The position numbers and the translations under genes are program-made. The notes under the pieces were generated by a model that saw nothing but the letters and a program-made list of their open reading frames with translations, did not search any database and had not been told where the DNA came from. Source: Bryobacter sp. (GTDB taxonomy: Bacteria > Acidobacteriota > Terriglobia > Bryobacterales > Bryobacteraceae). From it: a DNA stretch of 64,000 nt. The stretch is taken from the NCBI GenBank assembly GCA_022843625.1, contig JALHNH010000008.1, positions 62,001 through 126,000 on the forward strand, given 5' to 3'. Shown here one piece after another: positions 44,250 to 53,700 of this stretch (its first letter is position 1; every line of letters starts with the position of its first letter).

Positions 44250-44756
44250 ATGAATTTTGGACCCTCGAGCAGACTGCTCGCTATCGTTGGAATTATGGCT
44301 GGCCCCTTCGTAGCCACTTCTCCCGCCCCAACGGGCAATGAGGCAGCTGGAAGACAAGATCCCAGACTGGTGCGCCTTGAGAAGTATTTTGAAGAAAAGC
44401 AGTGCCCCGTAAAGCCATTGGCTCGTGACTTTGTCGCAGCCGCAGACCGTCACAATCTCGACTGGCGTTTGCTGCCAAGCATTGCATTCGTCGAAAGCAG
44501 TGGCGGGAAAACTTTTCACAACAACAACATCTTTGGCTGGAGCAATGGCGACCACCGATTTGTGAGCGTCAAAGAGAGCATCCATACCGTAGCCGAACGG
44601 CTCGCCAACTCTCATTACTATCGCAACAAGCCGATCGACAAGATCCTCACTACCTACAACCCTGTCCCTGGCTATCGCCAGCGTGTCCGTGAAGTGATGG
44701 ACGATCTGGGCCCGTCCCGTCCCACTCGTCCCCTCCAGCTCTCTTACCGCAACTAG
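44250..44756 (+). CDS. Glucosaminidase/lysozyme-like cell-wall hydrolase
   Basis: A 168-residue secreted protein with a hydrophobic leader (R-L-L-A-I-V-G-I-M-A-G-P-F-V-A). The catalytic-domain landmarks of the FlgJ/LytG glucosaminidase family are L-L-P-S-I-A-F-V-E-S-S-G-G near residue 78 (general-acid glutamate), then N-N-N-I-F-G-W near 93, and Y-Y-R-N-K-P near 130. It would cleave peptidoglycan glycan strands. It is short: only the catalytic domain is present, with no SH3 or LysM binding module. Its stop shares a CTAG with the lexA stop on the opposite strand. Confidence 0.85.
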   Translation: MNFGPSSRLLAIVGIMAGPFVATSPAPTGNEAAGRQDPRLVRLEKYFEEKQCPVKPLARDFVAAADRHNLDWRLLPSIAFVESSGGKTFHNNNIFGWSNGDHRFVSVKESIHTVAERLANSHYYRNKPIDKILTTYNPVPGYRQRVREVMDDLGPSRPTRPLQLSYRN

Positions 44757-45361
44757 CCCTTCAACTGGCGAATGATCATCTGAACCGCGCCCTGGATCAC
44801 CAGATCCGAGCGCGGGATCAATTCCGGGTAGGCGGCATTCTCGGCTTTCAAATACCAGCGCCCCTTGGCCAGCACCAGTCTCTTGAGGGTGGATTCCCCG
44901 TCGATCAACGCTGCGACGATCTGCCCTGCCTTTGGGTTGGGGGTGGGTTGCAGGACCACGATATCGCCATCCAGGATCGCCGCATCTTTCATCGAATCAC
45001 CCCGAACCCTTAGCGCATAACATCCCCGCTGGGGCTTGAAGCCGAGTGTTTCGAGGTCTACCTGCATGCAGCCTTCACTGCGTACCTGTCCCATGTCCTG
45101 TGGCGGCCCGGCTGGAATTCCGCCATAAATCGGAATCGAGACGACAGGTCCGTTGCCCACAACGTCAATTTGACGGGAACCCCGGTCTGCCCGCCGGATG
45201 GCACCCTTTGCTTCAAGGGCCGTCAGGTGACTGGCAATCCCGTTCGGGCTCTTCATGCCAAAGGCTCGTTGCATCTCGGGAATTGAAGGCGAGCAGCCCT
45301 GCTCGTGCCTGAACTGGCTAATAAAATCGAGAACTTCCTGTTGGCGTGCGGTCAGTTTCAT
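44753..45361 (-). CDS. lexA: LexA repressor
   Basis: A 202-residue SOS repressor. The N-terminal winged helix opens K-L-T-A-R-Q-Q-E-V-L-D-F-I and carries P-S-I-P-E-M-Q-R-A-F-G near residue 25. The autocleavage bond is probably in the I-P-A-G-P-P region near 83, with G-I-P-A-G rather than A-G as the visible segment. The catalytic serine lies in R-G-D-S-M near 120 and the lysine in S-T-L-K-R near 160. The length is that of Gram-negative LexA. A perfect CTGT-N8-ACAG operator lies immediately upstream, so it is autoregulated. Confidence 0.95.
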   Translation of the reverse strand: MKLTARQQEVLDFISQFRHEQGCSPSIPEMQRAFGMKSPNGIASHLTALEAKGAIRRADRGSRQIDVVGNGPVVSIPIYGGIPAGPPQDMGQVRSEGCMQVDLETLGFKPQRGCYALRVRGDSMKDAAILDGDIVVLQPTPNPKAGQIVAALIDGESTLKRLVLAKGRWYLKAENAAYPELIPRSDLVIQGAVQMIIRQLKG

Positions 45362-45362
45362 G

Positions 45363-45378
45363 CTGTAAATATTTACAG
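45363..45378 (-). promoter_or_regulatory. LexA (SOS) box overlapping the lexA translation start region
   Basis: CTGTAAATATTTACAG is a perfect 16-bp palindrome of the CTGT-N8-ACAG type, with its edge one base from the lexA ATG. A TATACT adjoins it on the minus strand (45378-45383) and could be the -10, giving an mRNA with a very short or no leader. Repressor binding would block both. Confidence 0.85.
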
Positions 45379-45387
45379 TATACTGCC

Positions 45388-47616
45388 TTAGCGATTGCCC
45401 CAGTCCATCATCCAGCCCGCCCCTGGCACGATCGGGAAGAGTCGCAACAGCGAGATGCTGGCAACGCCCGTGCGCGTATTGTAGCCGTTGTAGGAATCAA
45501 AGGTGCGGTTGTTGGTATTGAAGAGATTCATCACCTCAAAGAACAGAACGCCGCGCCACTTCTTTCTTTCAAACTGTTTGTTCAATCGGAAGTCTGCCCG
45601 GCTAAAGACCGGTAACCTTACTGCGTTACGTTCTTGCGACAGGAAGTACTGCCCATTGCGCTGGCTGAAGAAGCCGGCAATTGGGAAGTTCGACCCGTAG
45701 CTATAGCGCACGCTCAGATTTACCGATGGACTCAGGCGGTAGCTGCCGTAGCCGTTGACGGTGTGGCGCTGGTCGAAATCCGCATCGTAACGGGCCCCGG
45801 TGATCCCGTCCCGCATTCTCGATCGAGACCAGCCGTAGGAGACCCAGCCGTTCCAGCGATTGGCACTGCGCTTCTGTAGAAAGACTTCGAAGCCGCGCGC
45901 GGCACCTCGCACGGAATTCTCGAAGCGGGCGGCTGCTGGCGGGAAGAAGACTTGCCCGTTTGGTAGAAAACGGATGTCGGCCAGAGGTTGCGCCAGCAGA
46001 TCGCGGTCTGCCCGGTAATACGCCTCAATGCGCACGCGCGTTGTGGAATTTAATGCTTGCTCAATGCCTCCCACGGCGTGCATGGCTCGGGATGGTAATA
46101 GCGCTGCATTGCCAAGATTTGCAATCAGCAACGCGCTCAGCGGCACGTACTGCACGGCCTGGCTCCAGGCAGAAATCAATTGTGTCGATGGGCCCAGTCT
46201 CAGACGTGCGCTGGCGTGAGGCGACACCGATGCTGGTTGAAGGGTCGACGATCCGTCGAAGCGCGAGCCAAGGCCCACGCTGAGGATTCCTTTGGTGAAG
46301 CCCTGCTCGACGTAGCCACCCGCGCGCAGCGCGTTGCCATTCCAGGGGTCGCGCCGCCGGATCGAAAGAGGGTTGAAGATGTAGCGGGCTTCAAAGCCAT
46401 CGTCGCGAATTTGCCGGAAGGAGGTACCTGCACGCAACGACTTCCACTCCACGCCCGTGTTGGCCACCCACTCCCCATAGCCAGCCGATGACAGCGGCAG
46501 ATCGAGCACATTGCGGTTGTTGCTGCGCTCGCGAATCCAGGCGAGTTTGTTGGTCACAAGCAAACGCTCGGCGGCCGCCCAGCGATGCCCCAGTTGCAGG
46601 TTGGTCAGATGATAGGTGCCGTTCAGGATGGAGTTAACGCCGAGGCTGCTGCGGGCACTGCTGCGATCGAGATCTGAGATTCCGTCAAATAGAGCCAGCG
46701 TGACGTGTTGCTTTCTTGTGAGGTTATAGCCGAGCTTGGCTTGTACATCGAAGAAGCCGAAGGCGAGCGTATCAATCGCGCGAGCTTTCTGTAGCAGGTA
46801 CTGCAGGTAGCTTTTTCGGACACTCACCAGCCAGGTGCCGCGCTTCCAGGGGCCTTCGGCCATTGCACTGGTAGCGGCTACGCCTGTGTTTACCCGCCAG
46901 GCGAGACCTTTGTCAGAGCCCTCCCTCACCAAGAGTTCGAGCGTAGATGCATTCCGATCCATGTACGCTACCGGTGGTGCGGCTGCGTGCAGCGTCACCG
47001 CTTCGATGACATCAGTATTCAGCATGGAGATGCTACCGCTGGCTTGTTGGCCTTGTGTGGAGTGCAGAGGATTGTTCATCAGGACGCCGTCGAGATAAAT
47101 GCCAACACGCCGGAAGTCTGCACCTCGCACGGCGAAGCTTGCCGTGAAGTCGTTGGTGGCGCTCACACCAGGCAGGCTCTGGACGGCGCGTAGCGGGTCG
47201 TTGGCGATTACGCCTGCCAGATTGCGTAACTCGGCTGAGCTCAGCGTCCGCTCGGAAGGGCTCGATGCATACTGAGGCTCGTAGGGGCCTTCCTTCACTT
47301 CGACGCTGTCCTTTTGCGAAAGACCGTCGGGGGTAAGCAGCAGTTCCAGTTCGCGGTCTGGATCGGCGACGACTACGCGCAGGCTTCGATAGCCGACGAG
47401 TGAGACGAGCAGGTCTGAAGCTGCGGGGATCGAGAAACGGCCCTCGTTGTCGCTGACTGCACTTTGATCCCCGGCTACGAGCTTTGCCTTGCTCAAGGCC
47501 TCGCCTGAACGGGAATCTTTCACAACTCCTCGCAATTGTGCGAATGACTTATTGCTTGCGAGCAGCGGCAGCAGGATTAGGAGCAGCTTCGTCAAATGGC
47601 GGTGGCAGGAAATCAT
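45388..47616 (-). CDS. TonB-dependent outer-membrane receptor
   Basis: About 742 residues; starts near 47616 or a TTG at 47595 are both possible and both overlap the sulfatase gene. After a signal peptide (L-L-L-I-L-L-P-L-L-A-S), residues about 30-110 form a carboxypeptidase-regulatory-like sandwich (G-V-V-K-D-S-R-S-G-E-A). A TonB plug follows (V-S-A-T-N-D-F-T-A-S-F-A-V-R-G near 155) and then a 22-strand barrel with alternating aromatic strands. No SusD-like partner is nearby. It is transcribed after the sulfatase, so the imported ligand could be a desulfated glycan or related molecule (inference). Confidence 0.88.
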   Translation of the reverse strand: MISCHRHLTKLLLILLPLLASNKSFAQLRGVVKDSRSGEALSKAKLVAGDQSAVSDNEGRFSIPAASDLLVSLVGYRSLRVVVADPDRELELLLTPDGLSQKDSVEVKEGPYEPQYASSPSERTLSSAELRNLAGVIANDPLRAVQSLPGVSATNDFTASFAVRGADFRRVGIYLDGVLMNNPLHSTQGQQASGSISMLNTDVIEAVTLHAAAPPVAYMDRNASTLELLVREGSDKGLAWRVNTGVAATSAMAEGPWKRGTWLVSVRKSYLQYLLQKARAIDTLAFGFFDVQAKLGYNLTRKQHVTLALFDGISDLDRSSARSSLGVNSILNGTYHLTNLQLGHRWAAAERLLVTNKLAWIRERSNNRNVLDLPLSSAGYGEWVANTGVEWKSLRAGTSFRQIRDDGFEARYIFNPLSIRRRDPWNGNALRAGGYVEQGFTKGILSVGLGSRFDGSSTLQPASVSPHASARLRLGPSTQLISAWSQAVQYVPLSALLIANLGNAALLPSRAMHAVGGIEQALNSTTRVRIEAYYRADRDLLAQPLADIRFLPNGQVFFPPAAARFENSVRGAARGFEVFLQKRSANRWNGWVSYGWSRSRMRDGITGARYDADFDQRHTVNGYGSYRLSPSVNLSVRYSYGSNFPIAGFFSQRNGQYFLSQERNAVRLPVFSRADFRLNKQFERKKWRGVLFFEVMNLFNTNNRTFDSYNGYNTRTGVASISLLRLFPIVPGAGWMMDWGNR

Positions 47617-49000
47617 AGTCAGCAACCATCTTCTCCTGAAGCGCGATCTTGAGATCTTCTTCGATCTTCGCGTATTCGGGTTGCCCCGCGAGGTTGTTCA
47701 ATTCACTTGGATCTTTGGCTAGATCGAACAATTCGACGATCGGTCTTGGCCTCGTGAAATAAGCCTTGTCGATGGCTGGCGGGAGCGTTCCGGCCTTGTG
47801 CGCGGCGAGCATTTCCTGCCAACCTGCGTCACGCACGCTATCGACGGGCTGGTATTCCTGATAGGGCGTGTAGTTCCAGATCAGCTTGTGCGAGGCAGAG
47901 CGGGCACAGCGGCTCAAGTCAAATGTGCTGGCTTTGGTTTGGGCATTGAAGTTGGAATTGCCGTGCGGCAGGCGCGCCGCAAAGACATGTGTGCGCGGCT
48001 GATAGCTTGCCGATCCACGCAGCAGGGGCAGGAAGCTGCGTCCGGACATGCCCTTGGTGGTGGGCAGCCCGGCAGCCTCAAGGAAGGTGGGCGTGATGTC
48101 TTCACCACTCAGTAGATTGGAGCTCGAAGAGCCCGGCTTGATCTTGCCCGGCCAGCGCGCCACCAGCGGAACGTTGAGACCCGGGTCATAGAGCGAACCC
48201 TTGCCATGAGGGAAGGCATGCCCGTTGTCACCCATGAATATAACGAGGGTGTTGTCGGCCAGGCCACGCTTCTCAAGCGTCGCCAGCACCATTCCGAGTT
48301 CATCGTCGGCTCTGGTGATCTCGTCGTAGTAGCGGGCAAGATCGTCACGCATCCCGGGCAGATCGGGCAGATGCGCGGGCAGCGGAATCTTGGCCGGGTC
48401 ATGAGGTTTGGGAATCGCATTGCGATCCCAGACGTGATGCGGATCGGAGAAATTGATCCAGAAGAAAAAAGGTTTGTCGCCGGCCTTATCGAGGAATTCG
48501 TTCATCACCTTGGGCGTTTCATTCCGGCCGCCACCAGTATGCAAGAAGTCGATCCGTTTTGCCCAGGTCTTCATGTCGTGCTCTTCATAGATGCGCCGGG
48601 TGAGTGGGGTGGGATTGATAACGCCGTCGAGGTGAAAGTAACGGCGGCAGACGCCAGTGTAGTAATTCTTGGCACGCAAGAGCTCGGGCAAGGTTTGGAT
48701 CTCGGGTGGCATGGGCGACGCAAAGCGGCCCATTCGATTGGCCACCGGGCTTCTGCCCGTCATCAATGCCGACCGCGACGGCACACACTGCGGTGCAGCT
48801 GTAAACATGCGGGTAAGCTTCATGCCGTCGCGCGCCATCTTGTCGATCACCGGGGTCTGAATCACCGGGTTGCCGAAGCATCCCACATGATCTGCTGTGT
48901 GATCGTCGCTGAGAACCAGCACGAGGTTCGGCAATTTTTGCTGGGCCGATTGCAGCATGGCGGGAGCGGCCAGACTCCCCAATACATCGCGACGTCTCAT
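47549..49000 (-). CDS. Sulfatase (arylsulfatase-type, Tat-exported)
   Basis: A 483-residue enzyme opening M-R-R-R-D-V-L-G-S-L, a twin-arginine-like leader. The metal-binding S-D-D-H-T-A-D-H near residue 31 and the formylglycine motif C-V-P-S-R-S-A-L-M-T-G-R near 73 (Cys type, C-x-P-x-R) show an active type I sulfatase. F-M-G-D-N-G-H near 255 completes the metal site. It would remove sulfate from a glycan or aromatic ester in the periplasm. Activation needs an FGE-type or anaerobic maturase not seen here. Its end overlaps the TonB receptor start by about 70 bases. Confidence 0.93.
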   Translation of the reverse strand: MRRRDVLGSLAAPAMLQSAQQKLPNLVLVLSDDHTADHVGCFGNPVIQTPVIDKMARDGMKLTRMFTAAPQCVPSRSALMTGRSPVANRMGRFASPMPPEIQTLPELLRAKNYYTGVCRRYFHLDGVINPTPLTRRIYEEHDMKTWAKRIDFLHTGGGRNETPKVMNEFLDKAGDKPFFFWINFSDPHHVWDRNAIPKPHDPAKIPLPAHLPDLPGMRDDLARYYDEITRADDELGMVLATLEKRGLADNTLVIFMGDNGHAFPHGKGSLYDPGLNVPLVARWPGKIKPGSSSSNLLSGEDITPTFLEAAGLPTTKGMSGRSFLPLLRGSASYQPRTHVFAARLPHGNSNFNAQTKASTFDLSRCARSASHKLIWNYTPYQEYQPVDSVRDAGWQEMLAAHKAGTLPPAIDKAYFTRPRPIVELFDLAKDPSELNNLAGQPEYAKIEEDLKIALQEKMVADYDFLPPPFDEAAPNPAAAARKQ

Positions 49001-49017
49001 CAGGCGATTATATATTC

Positions 49018-49983
49018 ATGAGCTCGCCCGGCCTCTTTGATGCCCCGCCGTCCCCGATCCGCACCCGGTTGGTAGATAAACTCCACAAGCTTGCCGAACA
49101 AGAAATCTACATCGGCACGTCCTCATGGAAGTATGAAGGCTGGCTGGGGCAGGTCTTTACCGAAGACCGCTACGTGACGCGTGGCAAGTTCTCGCGCAAG
49201 AAGTTTGAAGAGAACTGCATTGCCGAATATGGGGAAGTCTTCCCCATCGTTTGTGGCGATTTCGCCTTCTACCAATTCCCAACGCAGGCCTTCTGGCAGA
49301 AGCTTTTCACGACGGCTCCACCCAATCTGCGCTGGGCCTTCAAGGTGCCGGAAGAAATCACGGTGAAGCAGTGGCCCGGGCATGCCCGGTATGGCGCTCG
49401 TGCAGGCCGGGAGAATGAAAACTTTCTGAACGCAGATCTGTTCTGCCGCCTCTTTCTCGACGCTCTTGCGCCTTACAAAGATCGCGTGAGTGTGATGATC
49501 TTTGAATTCGGAACGCTATCGAAGAAGACGATGCCGGGGCTCGATGCCTTCCTGACGCAAGTGAACAAATTCCTGAGCGAGTTGCCCGATGGCTGGCGCT
49601 ACTCGATCGAGATTCGCAATCCGGAATATCTCGAAGCAGACTACTTCTCCTGCCTGCGCAGCTACAACGTGGCGCATGTTCTAAATGCCTGGACACGCAT
49701 GCCCGAACTCGACCTGCAACTCAAGCTCGATGACGTCTTCACGGCAGACTTCACGGTTGTGCGCGCTTTACTGAAATACGGCCGGCCCTATGAAAGTGCC
49801 GTCAAAGCCTTTGAGCCCTACAAGAGCGTGCAGGAAGAAAACCCAGCGGCCCGGGATGCGCTGAAGGCAATCATCGCCCGAGCCCAGCGCATTAAGCAAC
49901 CGGCCTTTGTCTTTGTCAACAACCGCCTTGAAGGCAATGCTCCAGGGACAATCGACGCTGTCACTGACTTTGCAACACCGTAG
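49018..49983 (+). CDS. DUF72 family protein (YecE-like)
   Basis: A 321-residue TIM-barrel-like protein. The family hallmark I-G-T-S-S-W-K-Y-E-G-W occurs near residue 32, F-Y-Q-F-P-T in the N-third, K-V-P-E-E-I-T near 110, and S-I-E-I-R-N-P-E-Y near 200 (family E-x-R). A late F-V-N-N-R-L-E-G-N-A-P replaces the usual F-N-N-D stretch. Biochemical role unknown. It diverges from the sulfatase with 17 bases between starts and overlaps the convergent Cas6-like gene by 23 bases. Confidence 0.9.
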   Translation: MSSPGLFDAPPSPIRTRLVDKLHKLAEQEIYIGTSSWKYEGWLGQVFTEDRYVTRGKFSRKKFEENCIAEYGEVFPIVCGDFAFYQFPTQAFWQKLFTTAPPNLRWAFKVPEEITVKQWPGHARYGARAGRENENFLNADLFCRLFLDALAPYKDRVSVMIFEFGTLSKKTMPGLDAFLTQVNKFLSELPDGWRYSIEIRNPEYLEADYFSCLRSYNVAHVLNAWTRMPELDLQLKLDDVFTADFTVVRALLKYGRPYESAVKAFEPYKSVQEENPAARDALKAIIARAQRIKQPAFVFVNNRLEGNAPGTIDAVTDFATP

Positions 49984-50719
49984 TGCGAATTTCACCCTTG
50001 CCCCACACGGTTTGCCTGCCGACGCCTGTCCAGAAGCCCGCTTCGAGGTAAGGCAGGAACTCACTCAGGTCTCCTTCGTAAATAGCTTCGCCGATGAAGC
50101 CGCCGATGGGGTGTGAATCTCCGCTGGCTCTGCTGGTGCGGTTGCGATCTACCTGTTTGAGAGATTGCTCGATCAATCGCACCTGGCGAGCCCGATCTCC
50201 CATTCCGCGAAAATCAATCTCCAGCGGACCTTCTCCGTAGAGAGCTCTCAGGCTGCTGATTCGATCGCGCAGCCTTGCGAAGAGCACTCCAAAATCAGCT
50301 CCGTCACTGCCTTTCAATTCCGTGGGAGTCAGAAACTCAACCTTCACTCGACTTACAGCTTCTTCAGGGGGATTGAGGTTGACGATGACGCGTTCTGCCT
50401 CTACCCATGCATGGTCAAAGAGGTGCACCGTGAAGGGCACTTCTTCTCCCGCTCGAAAGCTGAGGCCATCGAGATTGCGGGTGCGCAGGACATAAGGGCG
50501 GGGAGGATCTTTGAGGCCGCTGGGGGCGGCACTTGTAGGCGCAAAGAGGTGTTGGTATAGCTCTGGCCGCTCCACGAAGAGTTCGCGCCCAAACTGCCCG
50601 CGGATCAGATTCGCAGCACCATGGGTACCAAAAAAAATCGGGCTCCTCGCTACCAGCCGAAGCTGGGCAACGAAGAGCCCGAATCGTAGATCTACCTTAG
50701 AAAATGAACTTGGCGCCAA
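49961..50719 (-). CDS. Orphan Cas6-like RAMP endoribonuclease
   Basis: A 252-residue protein with the two-ferredoxin (RAMP) pattern of Cas6. The N-terminal strand L-R-L-V-A-R-S-P-I-F-F-G is followed by A-A-N-L-I-R-G-Q-F-G-R-E-L near residue 34. The C-terminal half ends with I-G-E-A-I-Y-E-G-D-L-S-E-F-L-P-Y-L and G-V-G-R-Q-T-V-W-G-K-G, like the glycine-rich G-x-G-x-x-T-x-x-G-x-G loop of Cas6. The TTG at 50719 lies inside the end of the large TonB receptor gene. No repeats, cas1 or cas10 are within the window. A terminator hairpin is embedded in codons about 14-30. The RNA substrate is unknown. Confidence 0.7.
   Translation of the reverse strand: MAPSSFSKVDLRFGLFVAQLRLVARSPIFFGTHGAANLIRGQFGRELFVERPELYQHLFAPTSAAPSGLKDPPRPYVLRTRNLDGLSFRAGEEVPFTVHLFDHAWVEAERVIVNLNPPEEAVSRVKVEFLTPTELKGSDGADFGVLFARLRDRISSLRALYGEGPLEIDFRGMGDRARQVRLIEQSLKQVDRNRTSRASGDSHPIGGFIGEAIYEGDLSEFLPYLEAGFWTGVGRQTVWGKGEIRTTVLQSQ
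50630..50681 (-). terminator. Rho-independent terminator of the large TonB receptor gene
   Basis: On the minus strand an outer stem CGGGCTC/GAGCCCG (50675-50681 with 50639-50645) encloses further pairing and an inner CCAGC-TTCG-GCTGG tetraloop hairpin. Eight T residues follow (50630-50637). It begins 16 bases after the receptor stop. The same bases are coding for the N-terminus of the Cas6-like protein. Confidence 0.88.
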
Positions 50720-53700
50720 GTTGGATTTTACGCGAACCGCTGATCACGGTGTCGCGAATTCGTCCAAACGTGGTGGAAGCGACATTTGCAGTAGGGAAGC
50801 CAAAGGTCGGCGTATTGGTCAGGTTCGTCATGTCAGCACGAATCTCCATCTTGAAGCGCTCGGTTACTGCAACGCGCTTGAGGAAAGAGGAATCCATGTT
50901 GAACGAGCCAGGACCGTAGAAGCGGTTGCGTCCGGAGCTGCCGTTTGATCCGGCTGCCGGGTTGGTGAATGCAGCAACTTCTTCAGGCGAGAAATACCAC
51001 TTCAGGCCGTCAGCTCGCTGGGTTACTGTGCCTGCGCCGTCGCACTTGCTGCAATCGGCTGTTGCGCCAACTACATTGCTGAACGAGTTGAAACCCGAGT
51101 AAACCGTAAAGGGCCGGCCGCTAGAGATCGTCATCAATCCGGCCAACTGCCACTCACCGACGATGCTGTTCAGAACTCGGCCAGCATTGCCAGCAAAGCG
51201 ACGGCCCTTGCCGAAAGGCAGTTCGTAGATCCAGTAGCTTTGGATGGTGTGACGGCGGTCAAAATCGCTGGGAGCATAATTGCCGCGGCGATTGTTGATG
51301 TCGAAAGGCGTTGAGGATGCGCTCTGGCCGACACCGGTGCCGACAACGGTGAAGGCCGGGTCGAAGCTGCGCGTGTCGAGCGATTTGGCCCAGGTATAGC
51401 TAAGCTGAGCCGTCAGGCCACCAGCCATGCGCCGGTCCACCTGCATCTGCAAGCCATGGTAGGTAGAGAAGTCGTTGGAGTCGATGACGTTCACGCCATT
51501 GCCGAATTGCGGATAAGGAATGAAAAAGCTGGCACCCAGCCCAGCCGCCTGAGCAAGGGGCACTCCCCCGACCGTACGCGTCGACAGGTCACGAGCAATG
51601 GTCGCAACGGAATTGCCACGAATATCAGCGGCGTACTGTGAGCGCATAAAGGCGCTTCCGGTTTGGGTAGCCCCGCGTCGCGGGTCGTTGGCAAAAATCT
51701 GATTGATCAACGGGCTCTCACCACCGGCTGCTGCTACGTTGTAGGCATTGAGAAATCCGTTGCGGGTGATGTCTACCTGATTCGCGTTGTAAGCGCCAAA
51801 GAGGTTGTGTGCACGGCGTCCGATGTAGTTCACTTCGATAACCGTGTTTCGGGCTACCTGCTGTTGCAACCCGAAACTCCACATGTGTGTCGTTGGGGTT
51901 TCGAAGTTTGGATCCACCACGGTGATGTTTTGCACGCCGAAAGCAGCAGGCTGTGCGAGCGTTAGCGGATTCACATTGGGAGGTGCGATGTTTTGCAGGT
52001 TGCGCAAACGTCCACCGGCCTGGCCAAATGCCTCGGTACGCAGACCCTGCACTTGTCCCGGCAAATTCTGGAAGACGCTGGAGCTCAGCACGAAAGTATT
52101 GAGACGGTCGTAGGCGATGCGGTAGTTAGCGCGGATCGCTGTCTTGCCCTTACCGAAAGGATCGTAAGCGATACCGACGCTGGGTGCCCAGTTGTTGCGG
52201 TCGCTGCGATAGAGCTTGCCGATTTCCCACTTGGCAACGCTGGTAGGAGGTGCGCCGAGCACGAGGTTCTGGTCAGGACGGCGGATGCGGCCGCTTGGGT
52301 CAGAGCCTGGAGTTGGCTTGAGTTCCAGACGCAATCCAAGATCCACGGTCAAGCGGCGCGACACCTTCCAGGTGTCCTGCATGAAGAAGTCATATTCATT
52401 GAAGAGGGCTTTGTAATCGTAAGGAGCGGCTACAAAGCGGTCTCCGGCTGGCGAGGAAGAAAAGCCGCGTCCGATCGAGCCAACTCGCCCAAGCAGATAG
52501 TTGATGCTCGATTCGAGATTGGGGCGGTCATTGGCTTGTTGGATGTCTGCAGGCAATCCGAACAAGGCGGGATTTACCGAATTGGTGACTCGCGAGAAGT
52601 TTGTGCTGGCGGTGATGTTTTCACCACCAATCGAGCCACGTACGTCGTTGTGTGTGGCAATTCGGAAATTCAAGCCGAATTTCAACGAGTGAGCCCCGGC
52701 AAAGTAGGAGAAGTTATCGACAAACTGCCAGGTGTTCAGCTTGCGGGCATTGCCAACGGCGAAGCTCTGCGGGATGAAAACCGGCGCTCCGGTGAGGTCG
52801 ATTTCTGCACTGTTCTGAAGCGGGTTGGCGAAGTCAAAGCCAAAGTAGTTGCGACCGAACACCATTTCGTTGGTGATGCGCGAGGTGGGGTTGGTACGCC
52901 AGTTGAAGGCATAATTTTGCGGATCGCGATTCGTATTTACCGGGCATTCTCCGCCAGGAAAAAAGGGCTGACCCCCATTGACCCGGTCACACAACGTATT
53001 CTGATAGCCCCAGGAGATGCGGGCAAAAATGGTGTTTTTGTCGTTGAGGATGTAGTCGAACTTGAGAACGTTGTCCTGCTGCTTCTCAAACTGAAGAGCC
53101 GTAAAGGTGTGAAAGGCGGTATTCAAGCCATCGCCGCCAAAAAAGTTATTCGGTAGCGGCGTTGAGTCGACAAGCCCTTTTACGCGCGGATCAGCCCCGA
53201 GACGATCGGGGTCGCTTGAAAGAATGTTGTAGGTGCCGATATTGAGACCGGCCAGAACGTTGCCGCTGGCGTCAACGGATGCTGTTGGTACGCCAGCCGG
53301 TTGATTTCTGCCACCACGCACATAGCGGAAAACTCCCTGTCGAGCCTGTTGTGTGTAGACAGTACGATTCGCAACGGCACTCTCACGAGCGGAAAGCCTC
53401 TGCATGTTGCCGAAGAAGAAAAGCTTGTTCTTTTTAATCGGGCCACCAATAGATCCGCCGTAAATGTTCTGAACAAACTGCCGTTTGCCTAACGCATTAA
53501 TGTTGTTCTCCCATTCATTCGCATTGAAGCGAGGGGTCCGGTAGAAATAGAAACCCGTTCCATGAAGCTCATTGCTACCACTCTTGGTTATCATCGAAAC
53601 CTGCGCACCTGAGTTGCGGCCAAACTCTGCCGTGGCATTCGAAGTGAGTACCTTGAATTCCGCAAGGCCATCCGGATTTGTCCGGGTTGGCGAAAAGTTG

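Noticed and set aside
51993..53156. A 387-codon open frame on the plus strand
   Set aside because: It is antisense to the large TonB receptor, which has clear domain structure and a terminator; the antisense product has no recognisable features.
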